Source: Acidobacteriota bacterium
GTDB lineage: Bacteria > Acidobacteriota > Terriglobia > Terriglobales > Acidobacteriaceae
DNA: 64,000 nt
Assembly: GCA_013289685.1 (NCBI GenBank)
Contig: JABCZL010000010.1
Coordinates: 62,001 to 126,000, forward strand
Direction: 5' to 3'
A model generated the notes under the pieces. The model was given only the letters and a program-made list of their open reading frames with translations. It was not told the DNA's origin and ran no database searches. Below are positions 24,511 to 33,067 of this stretch, one piece after another. Both the position numbers and the translations under genes were made by a program. The first letter of the stretch is position 1. The number at the start of each line of letters is the position of its first letter.

Positions 24511-25164
24511 ATGCATGGGAGAAGTTGCACGTGTCTGCTCGCGATTTTGATTCTGCTCGTGGTGCCGACTGGGTTGCATGGACAGTCGGATCGCGTCACT
24601 CCTGCGCCGGAATTCGGCATCCCCACGGACCTGCCGCCGGGTGCAGGTCAACCTCCGATTCCTGGCCCTTTCCAGTCCCGGTGGCCCATCACGCCGCCGG
24701 GCGCGCCTCCTGGAACGCCAGCAGGAATCATCGACTTCCGTGTCATCGCTCGCGCCGCCGGCACTATCTTTTCGGGCACTGTCGTCTCGATTGCCCGGCG
24801 GCCAGCGAACCGAGGCCAAGCGGTCGAAACGGTTGCCATCACTTTCCACATTGAGAACGCGATCCGCGGGGTCACTCCCGGAGAGGACCTGACCATCTCG
24901 CAGTGGATTGGCCTATGGTCGGGGGGCCAGCGTTACCGCGTGGGCGAACGCGTGCTTCTTTTTCTTTATCCCCCGAGCAAGCTGGGACTGACGAGTTCGG
25001 TCGCCGGGCCGGTGGGACGTTTCATGATCGATCCCTGGGGCCGCGTCTTGCTTTCGGCTCAACATCTTTCAGCCTTTCGAACCGATCCCGTCCTGGGTGG
25101 GAAGTCGCGCGTACGTTTCAGCGACTTCGCCCGGGCAGTACAGCGAGCCAGCGATGAGGAGTGA
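24511..25164 (+). CDS. Secreted protein of unknown function
   Basis: A 217-residue exported protein: signal peptide (C-T-C-L-L-A-I-L-I-L-L-V-V-P-T-G-L-H-G-Q), a Pro/Gly-rich stretch (about 35-75), then a compact domain (about 76-190) with alternating hydrophobic strands (T-I-F-S-G-T-V-V-S-I, V-A-I-T-F-H-I-E, Y-R-V-G-E-R-V-L-L-F-L-Y) that suggests a small beta-barrel of the type found beside matrixin-like genes. There is no catalytic motif. The next gene starts 34 bp downstream and is also exported, so they probably form an operon driven by the CRP-type promoter at about 24413-24456. Confidence 0.75.
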   Translation: MHGRSCTCLLAILILLVVPTGLHGQSDRVTPAPEFGIPTDLPPGAGQPPIPGPFQSRWPITPPGAPPGTPAGIIDFRVIARAAGTIFSGTVVSIARRPANRGQAVETVAITFHIENAIRGVTPGEDLTISQWIGLWSGGQRYRVGERVLLFLYPPSKLGLTSSVAGPVGRFMIDPWGRVLLSAQHLSAFRTDPVLGGKSRVRFSDFARAVQRASDEE

Positions 25165-25198
25165 GTGCGAAACAAAGTACGAATCTAAAGAAGCGACC

Positions 25199-28100
25199 AT
25201 GAAAAACCGCATGGCATTTACGGCTCGCTCATTTCTCCTCAGGCTGGCCCTGTCGGCGGCGATGATTCTGTTCGCCGCACTGCTGTCCCGCGCCGGCGGC
25301 CCCAAGAGCGTCGCCGGCACCAGCTATTTCGACCCGACCACCACCGGCCAGCCGCTGGTGTGGCCGCAGGGACTCATTACTTATTACACCGATCAGGGCG
25401 ATCTTAGCCCGATCCTGCCCAACGCCACCGCCAACAGCTTCGTGGCCAGTTCGTTCAGCCAGTGGTCCACCGTGCCAACCGCGGCTCTCACTGTCGCGAG
25501 TGGCGGCCAGCTCGCCGAAGATGTAAGTGGGTCGAACGTCATTCGCAATGCGGACGGCAGCATCTCTATGCCGGCCGACATTCAATCCACGGCGACCGGA
25601 ACTCCCATTGGCATCGTCTACGACTACGACGGCACCGTGACCGACGCCCTCATCGGAGCTGGCGCGGGCGGCTCCAGCCAGTGCTTTTCCAACGCCGTAT
25701 ACGGAGGCGCCGACAATTACGGATCGTTCGCAACCTACCAGCACGCGCTCATCGTGATCAACGGACAGTGCGCTCTACAGTCGTCACAACTCACCGACGT
25801 TGAATACCGCCTGGTGCGCGTGATCGGCAGCGTGTTGGGCCTCGGCTGGTCGCAGGTTAACCCCAACGTCATCACCCGCACGCCCGCTCCTACATCCGAG
25901 GATTTCGCGGGATTTCCCGTGATGCACTCGACCGATCCCTTGAATTGCGTGCCCATCACGGTCTGTTACGCCAATCCGTACCAGCTCGCCATGGATGACG
26001 GCGCAGCGATCTCCCGTCTCTATCCGGTCACTGCGCAGAATCTGTCGAGCTTTCCCGGCAAGCAGGTGTTTTCCACCGCCACCGCGCGCATCCACGGCTC
26101 GGTGCGGTTCACCGACTCGCATGGAAATGCCGCGCAGGCCATGGAGGGAGTCAACGTGGTGGCGCGCTGGATCAATCCGGCAACCGGACTGCCGTCGCGC
26201 AGGTATGCGGCGGCGGCGGTCTCCGGTTTTCTGTTCACGGGCAACGCCGGCAACCCCATCACCGGCTTCAACGACGCGCTGGGAGATCCCCTTGCCGATT
26301 GGGGGTCGAACAGCCAAGCCCTGGAAGGCTTCTTTGACCTGGCTGGCCTGCAGTTGCCGAATGGCGGCAGCGCGCAGTATCAGCTGAGCGTGGAAGGACT
26401 TGACCCAAGATGGTCTCTAGGCGTTGGCTCCTACTCCCCGGGTCCGGTCGCGCCTTCGGGACTAGTCCTGCCCATCGTGGTAACCGTCAGCGCGGGCACC
26501 GATGTGGAGCAAGACATTTTCATGGCCGGCAGTGCCCAGGCTCTGCCTCAGCCTGCCTCCACATGGACTGCCCCGGCCGCTTTGCCCCAGGCAGGAGATT
26601 GGGAGGGATCGCTGAGCGGCTATGGAGACGTTGCCTACTTCCTCCTGCCGGCGCAAGCGAATCGCACGTTATCCATAGCAGTCACCGCGCTGAATGAATC
26701 CGGCCAGGCCAGCGTGGGCAAAGTCCAACCCGTGATTGGCATGTGGGACGCAACTGATCCGCTGGGCACCGCGCCTCCGGCGTTCTCGCCTTCTCCCTTC
26801 AACCAGCTCACTTATGGCATGACCCGGCTCGACGCTCAGGTCGCCGTATCAACGAACTACCTGGTCGGGATTTCCGATCTCCGCGGGGACGGCCGCCCGG
26901 ACTACCTCTACCACGCGTACGTGCTCTACGCGGACTCCGTTTCTCCGGAGCGTACCGGGGTCAAGGGCGGCGCGGTCACCGTGCAGGGCGCCGGGTTCCA
27001 CGCGGGGCTGACCGCAGCAATCGGCAGCACCGCAACGACCGTCCTCGCCGTGAGCGCCGGACAAATGTTGCTGGCCGCGCCCGCACACGTCGATGGTCTC
27101 CAGAACATCGCCATCACCGATCCCATCAGCGGCGGCTCCTCCATCATGACAAATGCGCTGACCTACGGCGCTGCCACCAGTGACACCATCATCCTGCTCG
27201 GCACTGGATTGAATCCCTCGACTCCTGTGGGAACGCAGGCCGCAAACCCGGTGACGGTGCGCGTGCTGGCAGCCGACGGCGTTACGCCCGTCAACGGCGC
27301 AACGATTGGATGGACTGCCAGCAACGGCCTGCAGCTTTCGGCGTGCGGCGGCACTTCGTCGTGCTCAGTCACCAGCGACCAGAATGGAGATGCCGCTACC
27401 TGGCTTACACCTACGGCAGTCGGAGCCGCGACTATTACCGCAACCCTCGCGCCGGGAGTCTACAGTTCCTCGCCATCGGTAAGCGCGACGCTCAATGCCA
27501 CCGAGTCGGCCTCCGACATTGGAGTGTTGAATCCTTATCTTTCGATTGCCCAGGGCGCCACCGTCGGCCTCGCGCTCACCGCCCGCGTTCTGAGCAATGG
27601 CACGCCGCAAAGCAACGTGAGCGTGAACTACACCGTGGTCAGCGGCTCCGGAACGCTGAGCGCCGCCAGTTCGGAAACCAGTACCACCGGCTACGCCACC
27701 GTAACCTTGACCCTGACGCAATTCACAACTTCGGCGCAAGTGAGCGCTTGCGTGGCACCCGCGAATGCCCCGTGCCAGCCCTTCTATTTGACCCCAGTGC
27801 CGCTTGCGCAACAGAATTTGCAGCCCGTGAGCGGGGCTGGACAGGTCTCCACCGGCCAGGCGTTTCAGCCAATCGTGGTGCGGGTCACGGATTCTTCTTC
27901 GCCGCCGAATCCCGTGATCGCGGCCAGCGTGGCCTTCCTGAGCACGGTGCTGCGGTCCGAGGGATCTTCTCCCGGCAATCCCTCCATGCCTGTGATCCTG
28001 AAAGTGAGCCAGAGCAGTGCTGCCACCGACATGGACGGTCTGGCAAGCGTTGTACCCTCAGCCGGCGGCTTCAGCACCCCGTTGGAAGTGGATGTAGGAG

Positions 28101-28237
28101 TCACGGCCGGGATCAGCGCCTGGCTCGACTATCCGCTGGAGGTGTTCCCTGCCTTGAGCGGGAGCGCGGGAGGAATATACCCACCGTCAGTAAGACCGGT
28201 GGGCATCAGCCGGCCTGTAGGAATCGAGGAACGTTAG
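25199..28237 (+). CDS. Secreted metzincin-like protein lacking zinc ligands, with IPT and Ig-like domains
   Basis: A 1012-residue exported protein. Following the signal peptide is a domain (about 30-300) laid out like a matrixin (F-D-P-T-T-T-G-Q-P-L-V-W-P; W-S-T-V-P-T-A; Y-G-G-A-D-N-Y-G; M-D-D-G-A-A-I-S-R-L-Y-P). Where the zinc motif H-E-x-x-H-x-x-G-x-x-H should be it reads R-V-I-G-S-V-L-G-L-G-W: the glycines stay but all three His and the Glu are gone, so it cannot be a standard zinc protease. The rest holds an IPT/TIG-like domain (about 580-660) and bacterial Ig-like (Big_1-type) domains (about 670-900). The start at ATG 25199 is the first residue of a good signal peptide; a purine-rich AAAGAAG lies upstream. 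Probable role: binding or structural, outside the cell. Confidence 0.78.
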   Translation: MKNRMAFTARSFLLRLALSAAMILFAALLSRAGGPKSVAGTSYFDPTTTGQPLVWPQGLITYYTDQGDLSPILPNATANSFVASSFSQWSTVPTAALTVASGGQLAEDVSGSNVIRNADGSISMPADIQSTATGTPIGIVYDYDGTVTDALIGAGAGGSSQCFSNAVYGGADNYGSFATYQHALIVINGQCALQSSQLTDVEYRLVRVIGSVLGLGWSQVNPNVITRTPAPTSEDFAGFPVMHSTDPLNCVPITVCYANPYQLAMDDGAAISRLYPVTAQNLSSFPGKQVFSTATARIHGSVRFTDSHGNAAQAMEGVNVVARWINPATGLPSRRYAAAAVSGFLFTGNAGNPITGFNDALGDPLADWGSNSQALEGFFDLAGLQLPNGGSAQYQLSVEGLDPRWSLGVGSYSPGPVAPSGLVLPIVVTVSAGTDVEQDIFMAGSAQALPQPASTWTAPAALPQAGDWEGSLSGYGDVAYFLLPAQANRTLSIAVTALNESGQASVGKVQPVIGMWDATDPLGTAPPAFSPSPFNQLTYGMTRLDAQVAVSTNYLVGISDLRGDGRPDYLYHAYVLYADSVSPERTGVKGGAVTVQGAGFHAGLTAAIGSTATTVLAVSAGQMLLAAPAHVDGLQNIAITDPISGGSSIMTNALTYGAATSDTIILLGTGLNPSTPVGTQAANPVTVRVLAADGVTPVNGATIGWTASNGLQLSACGGTSSCSVTSDQNGDAATWLTPTAVGAATITATLAPGVYSSSPSVSATLNATESASDIGVLNPYLSIAQGATVGLALTARVLSNGTPQSNVSVNYTVVSGSGTLSAASSETSTTGYATVTLTLTQFTTSAQVSACVAPANAPCQPFYLTPVPLAQQNLQPVSGAGQVSTGQAFQPIVVRVTDSSSPPNPVIAASVAFLSTVLRSEGSSPGNPSMPVILKVSQSSAATDMDGLASVVPSAGGFSTPLEVDVGVTAGISAWLDYPLEVFPALSGSAGGIYPPSVRPVGISRPVGIEER

Positions 28238-28290
28238 CGCAACCACCAGCACCGACTGTCGTCGAAACGATGGTCTTCGAAAAATGGTAT

Positions 28291-28350
28291 TGTCATTCCG
28301 ACCGGAGCGCAGCGGCAAAGCCGCAAGCGCAGTGGAGGAACCTGCTGTTT
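28291..28350. repeat. Dispersed intergenic repeat, family B
   Basis: Begins TGTCATTCCGACCGGAGCG and ends GTGGAGGAACCTGCTGTTT. The same ends bound the copy inside the S9 peptidase gene (30859-30927), and in weaker form the copy at 1904-1972. Confidence 0.65.
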
Positions 28351-28405
28351 CCCGCGTCGGCTAACTGGTGGCCATCCGCCGGCGGCGATACCCAGCTCTG
28401 AACAC

Positions 28406-28636
28406 TCAGGCGAGGCCCTCTGGATCGCGGCGGACGCTATGCAGCAGGGCGCGCAGCCCGCAGGCTAGCAACATCAGGCCACCGACCGGAAAGCAGATCA
28501 GCATACCCAGCAGGCCAATCAATCCCACAAAGCTGCTCGGCCCGCATGGCCCCCAGGAGCCGCCTGCAAACAACGCCACCAGACACACCCCTCCGGCTGC
28601 GAGGACAACCAGCGCGGATCGCATCAGCTTCGACAC
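28406..28636 (-). CDS. Small membrane protein, unknown
   Basis: A 76-residue frame with two hydrophobic segments (about 8-26 and 34-60, G-L-I-G-L-L-G-M-L-I-C-F-P-V-G-G) and a basic C-terminus (L-L-H-S-V-R-R-D), which predicts both ends inside. Three Cys and repeated Gly pairs suggest tight helix packing. GTG at 28636 or ATG at 28624 could start it; neither has a strong ribosome binding site. It is not recognised as a family. It is retained because the two-helix pattern is regular and no other frame covers the stretch. Confidence 0.45.
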   Translation of the reverse strand: MSKLMRSALVVLAAGGVCLVALFAGGSWGPCGPSSFVGLIGLLGMLICFPVGGLMLLACGLRALLHSVRRDPEGLA

Positions 28637-28785
28637 AGGAAAAGTCTAGCATCGCAAACAGAGGCTTCCCAGCACCCGAAAGTAACCATCCGAGCCTGCA
28701 CTAGAGGCAATTAGTGGCTTGCCCGGTTACGGAAAGTCAACGGCTTACACGTAAGCTCAACGACTCGCTGCCCCGTTCTCAGCGC

Positions 28786-28874
28786 TGTCATCCTGAGCGG
28801 CGTCCTTTGCCGCGAAGGAACTATGCAGTTCCGGCAGCGGAGTACATAGATCCTTCGCTTCGCTCAGGATGACA
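28786..28874. repeat. Dispersed hairpin repeat, family A
   Basis: Starts TGTCATCCTGAGCGGCG and ends with the complement CTTCGCTCAGGATGACA. The interior contains a variant of GAAGGATCTATGCA. It lies between the small membrane protein and the S9 peptidase gene. Confidence 0.85.
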
Positions 28875-28905
28875 GGCCTGCATCGGCGATCCCAACCTCC
28901 GGTCG

Positions 28906-31143
28906 TCACTTCGTCCACTGATCCACCCAGGCATTTACGGTTTCGTACCACAGCTTCGAATTCTGCGGCTTCAGCACCCAGTGGCCTTCGTCGGGGAAAT
29001 AGAGCATCTTCGACGGGACGCCTTCCATCTGCAGCGTGGTGAAAAGCTGGAAGCCTTCGCTCACGTCGAGCCGGTAGTCGCGCTGGCCATGAATAACGAG
29101 AGTCGGCGTCTTGAAATTCTTGGCGTACTGGTGCGGCGACCACTTCACATAGCTTTCGCGATTGTCGTAGGGAGTGCCTTTGAACTCCCAGTTATTGAAC
29201 CAGAGTTCTTCGGTCGTGCCCCAGGCCGACTCCGCGTTGAACATGCCGTCGTGCGACACGATGCACTTGAAGCGGTCGGTGTGGCCGAGGATCCAGTTGG
29301 CCATGTATCCGCCGTAGCTGGCGCCCAGCGCGCACTCCCGGTTTTTGTCGATGAACGCATAAGTCTGCTCCGCGTAGTCGAGCCCCTTCATCAAGTCTTC
29401 AAACGGAGCGCCGCCCCAGTCGCCGTTGATGGCGTCAATGAACTTCTGCCCGTATCCGGTCGAGCCGTGGAAGTTGATCATGATGACGACGTATCCGTTC
29501 GCCGCAAACAGTTCGGGATTCCAGCGATAGCTCCAGTCGTCTCCCCAAGCCCCCTGCGGCCCGCCGTGAATGAGGAACTTCACAGGATACTTCTTCGACG
29601 CATCGAAGTTCGGTGGCTTGACCAGGAAGCCTTCGACCTTATCGCCGTGAGCGCCGGTGAACCAGAAGGATTCAAGGGACTGCATTTCGACCTGCGAGAG
29701 AAGGGCGTCGTTGAGGTAGGTGAGGGGCTTTGCCTCTGGAGCAGTTGGACACGGCGGCTTCCCAGTTGGGCAATCCCACGCATTGTGAGAAACGTTCCAC
29801 GCCTTCAGATCCAGCAAATGAATCTGAGTCGGATATGCAAGGGACATTCGGGTAAAAAACAGCGTGCTTCCGTCCTTACTAAGTTGGACGTCGTCATTAA
29901 AACCTCGCACGACTGCACCCCAAGAGCTCTCGGGAGGCGCTTGTGGGAAAGGATAATCGGCTGGCACCCGGTAGATCGGAGATTCTCCTTTATCCTCGGA
30001 GGCGAAGTAGATCGCTTTTGAATCCGGAGTCCACGTAAAGGTGCCAACCCATCTGTCGAAATTCTCGGTCAGGTTTTTCTTCTCTCCCGTCTTGCGGTCG
30101 TAGAGCATCAACCGGAAGCGGTCGCTCTCGTATCCCGGACGCTGCTGGGCGCGGTAGGCGATGTAGCGGCCATCGGGCGAATAGAGCGGCGACGTGTCGC
30201 TGGCAGGATTGTCGACGGTGATGTTCTTGGCTATGCCTCCGCCGACCGGGACGATCCACAGATCGTTGTTGGTCGAAGCCGCGGGATTCTTGTCGTGATT
30301 CGAGGTGTAACAAATCTCCTGCCCGTCGGGAGAGAAGGCATAGTCATCCTGTCCGCCGAGCGAGAAGACGGGAGCATCGTAATCGCCCGGCGTGAGGTCG
30401 CGAGGAGTCCCCAGAATGGGGAGGTTCTCAGTGGCCGTAGGATTCGCAGGTTCAGCCGAAATCACAAAAATGTGTGTGCGCTTGCCCTCCTTGTAGGCGT
30501 TCCAGTGGCGATAGAGCAGATGCTCAAAGATGAGCGCCTTTACTTTGGATCTGCCGGCTTCGGCCAGCATTGCAGCGTTGCAGACGGCCTCTCCTTCGGC
30601 GTGAAACTGGCATTGCGGATAAACATCCGAAGTAAACAAAATAACCTTGCCATCCGGCGACCACAGCTCGCCGCCGGCTTCGCTCGCCATGTAAGTCAAC
30701 TGCCGCGTTCCGGTGACAGAACCCACTGCGCTGTTAAAGTCCGCGACCCAGACCTGGGACCCGCCTTGCTTCGTCGACAGAAATGCGAAGCGCTTGCCAT
30801 CCGGCGCCCAGCGCGGACGGTCGCCGTCCTGATCGGCGATGATCTCCCGCTCCCCCGCCATCCCGACCGGAGCGGAATGGTTCGCCGAAGGCGAAGCATC
30901 CTGCGGAGTGGAGGAACCTTGCGTTTGCGAAAGAGGCACGATCCAGATGTGCGGGGTCTTGGTGTTGGCTTCGAGATTCACATCGACCACGCTGAAGATC
31001 ACCCACTTGCCGTCGGGCGAAACCACGGGCTCGCCCACGCGCTTCAGCTTCATCATGTCGTCGAAGGTGAAGGGATGCTTGGCCTGAGCGAGAGCGGGAA
31101 GGGTGAAAGTAAGAACAAGGAGAGAGATAAGAATACGGCGCAT
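28906..31143 (-). CDS. Exported S9-family serine peptidase (acylaminoacyl-/dipeptidyl-peptidase type)
   Basis: A 745-residue protein with a signal peptide (M-R-R-I-L-I-S-L-L-V-L-T-F-T-L-P-A-L-A-Q), an N-terminal propeller of PD40/TolB-type blades (S-P-D-G-K, W-A-P-D-G-K-R-F) to about residue 460, and a C-terminal alpha/beta-hydrolase domain. The triad can be read as Ser in G-A-S-Y-G-G-Y (about 608), Asp in G-Q-R-D-Y-R-L-D (about 690) and His in E-G-H-W-V (about 719). It should cleave short peptides in the periplasm. GGAGG precedes the ATG. Residues of about 73-95 (S-Q-T-Q-G-S-S-T-P-Q-D-A-S-P-S-A-N-H) are encoded by an in-frame copy of a dispersed repeat, in a loop between blade strands. Confidence 0.93.
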   Translation of the reverse strand: MRRILISLLVLTFTLPALAQAKHPFTFDDMMKLKRVGEPVVSPDGKWVIFSVVDVNLEANTKTPHIWIVPLSQTQGSSTPQDASPSANHSAPVGMAGEREIIADQDGDRPRWAPDGKRFAFLSTKQGGSQVWVADFNSAVGSVTGTRQLTYMASEAGGELWSPDGKVILFTSDVYPQCQFHAEGEAVCNAAMLAEAGRSKVKALIFEHLLYRHWNAYKEGKRTHIFVISAEPANPTATENLPILGTPRDLTPGDYDAPVFSLGGQDDYAFSPDGQEICYTSNHDKNPAASTNNDLWIVPVGGGIAKNITVDNPASDTSPLYSPDGRYIAYRAQQRPGYESDRFRLMLYDRKTGEKKNLTENFDRWVGTFTWTPDSKAIYFASEDKGESPIYRVPADYPFPQAPPESSWGAVVRGFNDDVQLSKDGSTLFFTRMSLAYPTQIHLLDLKAWNVSHNAWDCPTGKPPCPTAPEAKPLTYLNDALLSQVEMQSLESFWFTGAHGDKVEGFLVKPPNFDASKKYPVKFLIHGGPQGAWGDDWSYRWNPELFAANGYVVIMINFHGSTGYGQKFIDAINGDWGGAPFEDLMKGLDYAEQTYAFIDKNRECALGASYGGYMANWILGHTDRFKCIVSHDGMFNAESAWGTTEELWFNNWEFKGTPYDNRESYVKWSPHQYAKNFKTPTLVIHGQRDYRLDVSEGFQLFTTLQMEGVPSKMLYFPDEGHWVLKPQNSKLWYETVNAWVDQWTK
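30859..30927. repeat. Dispersed repeat (family B) captured inside the S9 peptidase gene
   Basis: CATCCCGACCGGAGCG at the left and GTGGAGGAACCTTGCGTTT at the right match the ends of the intergenic copy at 28291-28350. Its length is about 69 bp, 23 codons, and it keeps the reading frame open. Confidence 0.6.
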
Positions 31144-31225
31144 GAGGAGCCTCCTGCGGCAAACGGATGAGTGTAGCAGGGGGAGGCGGGTGGGTTCTAG
31201 CTTCCCCCTCCCTCCAAGCCAGTCT

Positions 31226-31329
31226 TGTCATCCTGAGGCCTGCGTTTTTTGCAGGTCGAAGGATCTATGCAGTCGCGGCGAGTTGCAGAGATCCTTCGTC
31301 GGGCAAAGGGCGCCCTCCTCAGGATGACA
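31226..31329. repeat. Dispersed hairpin repeat, family A
   Basis: Starts TGTCATCCTGAGGCC and ends CTCCTCAGGATGACA; GAAGGATCTATGCAGTCGC lies in the left half and GAGATCCTTCG in the right. It fills most of the gap between the S9 peptidase and the GIY-YIG gene. Confidence 0.85.
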
Positions 31330-31413
31330 AGGGGTTGGGTTTTGCACAGCAGAGGTGTTCATGCGTCAGTGACACGCCCTTGCTTGCCATGCCAAGCTCT
31401 GTATGAGGTGACG

Positions 31414-31779
31414 ATGCGTTCATCGAAAACTTATTTCGTCTACATCATGTCGAATCGGTCGAAGACCCTATACACCGGCGTGACTAATAGTCTCATCCGC
31501 CGGGTGCGCGAGCACAAGCTCGGGATCGGCTCAGTCTTCTCGGCGAGATACAGGCTTGACCGGTTGGTTTATTTCGAACGTTTCGAAGATGTGCGCAATG
31601 CGATTGAGCGCGAAAAGCGGATCAAGGGCTGGCTGCGGGTAAAGAAGATTGCGTTGATCGTCGCTGTCAATCCGGCGTGGAGGGACTTGAGCCTGGAGTG
31701 GTATGAGCGGCATGCGTTTCAACCGGACACGGGCGCTGCTCTGGCAGGCGCGACTAATCCCGCTAAAATGTCATCCTGA
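31414..31779 (+). CDS. GIY-YIG nuclease family protein
   Basis: A 121-residue single-domain protein of the YhbQ/UPF0213 type. Seen are the two sheet strands Y-F-V-Y-I-M-S and L-Y-T-G-V-T (the GIY/YIG positions), R30-like Arg in L-I-R-R-V-R-E-H-K, and the Glu-containing helix A-I-E-R-E-K-R-I-K-G-W-L-R. The family covers DNA nicking and repair proteins of mostly unproven role. ATG at 31414 is chosen (GAGGTG just upstream). The last codons (A-K-M-S-S-stop) read into the dispersed repeat at 31769, which supplies the TGA, so the original C-terminus may have been replaced. Confidence 0.88.
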   Translation: MRSSKTYFVYIMSNRSKTLYTGVTNSLIRRVREHKLGIGSVFSARYRLDRLVYFERFEDVRNAIEREKRIKGWLRVKKIALIVAVNPAWRDLSLEWYERHAFQPDTGAALAGATNPAKMSS

Positions 31780-31882
31780 GCCGCAGGGTTTGGCGGCGAA
31801 GGATCTATGCACTCCTCACATTCTCAGCGCCGCCGGAGATTGCATAGATCCTTCGGCCCAAAAACCGGGCCTCAGGATGACA
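31769..31882. repeat. Dispersed hairpin repeat, family A
   Basis: Starts TGTCATCCTGAGCCGCAGG, ends GGCCTCAGGATGACA, with GAAGGATCTATGCA and TGCATAGATCCTTCGG as inner arms. Its first 11 bases overlap the end of the GIY-YIG gene and provide the stop codon. Confidence 0.85.
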
Positions 31883-32060
31883 AGGCCCTCATGGGATGTG
31901 ATGGATGATTGAATGTGATGGAAGCCAGAGGAGGAGGCAACGCCCGGCAACCTCTTTCCCGCTGGCGCATCCAACTAAGTGGCAGAACTGCAGCACCCTT
32001 CCCTCTGGCCTCACTGAGCGGAGAGGGGTTGGAGGGTTGGGCTGCCGCGGTGCGCGCTTT

Positions 32061-32150
32061 CGTAGAGACGTAGCTTGCTACGCCTCTTCCCGGCTCACGG
32101 CGCTTGGGTGACTGCCGCAAGCAGCAGACGTTGCAAGCAACGCCTCTACG
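32061..32150. repeat. Dispersed-type hairpin element (CGTAGAGACG)
   Basis: Bounded by CGTAGAGACG and CGCCTCTACG, with two internal palindromes, CGTAGC-TT-GCTACG and CGTTGC-AA-GCAACG. It is the only copy in the window, but the nested design is that of a mobile-type intergenic repeat. Confidence 0.6.
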
Positions 32151-32166
32151 TTGCCTCGCAATCCGA

Positions 32167-32172
32167 TAAAAT
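32167..32172 (+). promoter_or_regulatory. -10-like TAAAAT of the LolA-like gene
   Basis: TAAAAT ends 8 nt before the ATG at 32181. If used, transcription would start within about 2 nt of the start codon. Confidence 0.4.
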
Positions 32173-32180
32173 AGACCATT

Positions 32181-33041
32181 ATGAAATCGGTATCCGGTCG
32201 TTTTCTCTGCTTAACCCTGCTGGCCTGCAGCTTGGCGGCTTGGCCCGCGCGCGCCCAGGAGGGTTCGCTCGACAACACTCCCCCGCAAGGCACCACGCCT
32301 GAGGAGATCATCAAGCGCTTCTCCGCCAAGGAAACTGAGTTTGCCAAGGCGCGCGACCAGTACACCTACCGCCAGGACGTAAAAGTTCAGACCCTGGACG
32401 GCGAGACCGTCACCGGGGAATACAAGGAAGTATTCGACGTGATCTTTAACGACCAGGGCAAGCGGACCGAAAACGTCGTATTCGCGCCGCAGTCCTCGCT
32501 CGAACAGGGCGGGCTCTCCATGGACCAAGGCGACTTCGAAGACATCCGGCACCGCATGCCGTTTGTGCTGACCGAGGGCGACCTGCCGGAATACAACATC
32601 CTCTACGTGGGCCAGCAGCAGGAAGACCAGCTGCACTGTTATGTCTTCGACATCGCCCCCAAGCAAATCCAAGGCAAGAAGCGTTATTTTCAGGGACGCA
32701 TCTGGGTCGATGACCACGATTTTCAGATCGTGAAGACTTACGGCAAGAGCGTGCCCGACATCCGCAAGCATCACGGGGACGAAGAGAATCTTTACCCGAA
32801 GTTCACCACCTGGCGGCAGCAGATCGACGGCCAGTACTGGTTCCCTGTCTATACCCGGGCCGACGACGAACTGCACTTCAAGCTGCAAGACATCCATCTG
32901 CGCGAAATCATCAAGTACGAAGACTACAAACGTTTTGGCGCGAGTTCCAAGGTTCTCTACGAAGGCAAGGAAGTTCCCAAGGGCGAGAAGCCGCCCGACC
33001 AGAAGAAACCGGACGACAAGAGCCCGAACGCGCCAAAGTAG
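32181..33041 (+). CDS. Exported LolA/LolB-like-fold protein, unknown role
   Basis: A 286-residue exported protein: signal peptide (F-L-C-L-T-L-L-A-C-S-L-A-A-W-P-A-R-A-Q), a helix with many charged residues (about 38-60), then strands typical of outer-membrane lipoprotein-sorting-like proteins (R-Y-F-Q-G-R-I-W-V-D-D-H-D-F-Q-I-V-K-T-Y-G) and a Lys/Pro/Asp-rich tail (about 255-286). The fold assignment rests on the G-R-I-W-V-D x-x-D-x-x-I-V pattern and strand order; no lipobox was found. The partner is unknown. The next gene begins 27 bp later on the same strand but is not obviously related. Confidence 0.65.
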   Translation: MKSVSGRFLCLTLLACSLAAWPARAQEGSLDNTPPQGTTPEEIIKRFSAKETEFAKARDQYTYRQDVKVQTLDGETVTGEYKEVFDVIFNDQGKRTENVVFAPQSSLEQGGLSMDQGDFEDIRHRMPFVLTEGDLPEYNILYVGQQQEDQLHCYVFDIAPKQIQGKKRYFQGRIWVDDHDFQIVKTYGKSVPDIRKHHGDEENLYPKFTTWRQQIDGQYWFPVYTRADDELHFKLQDIHLREIIKYEDYKRFGASSKVLYEGKEVPKGEKPPDQKKPDDKSPNAPK

Positions 33042-33067
33042 CTTCGATCGGTGCTTTACTGGCTCTG

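Larger units (their letters stand above)
31883..32180. other. Intergenic region with a second hairpin family
   Basis: About 300 bp without a gene. The right half is the CGTAGAGACG element (32061-32150); the left half holds only weak similarity to other gaps. TAAAAT before the next gene is treated as its -10 box. Confidence 0.55.
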
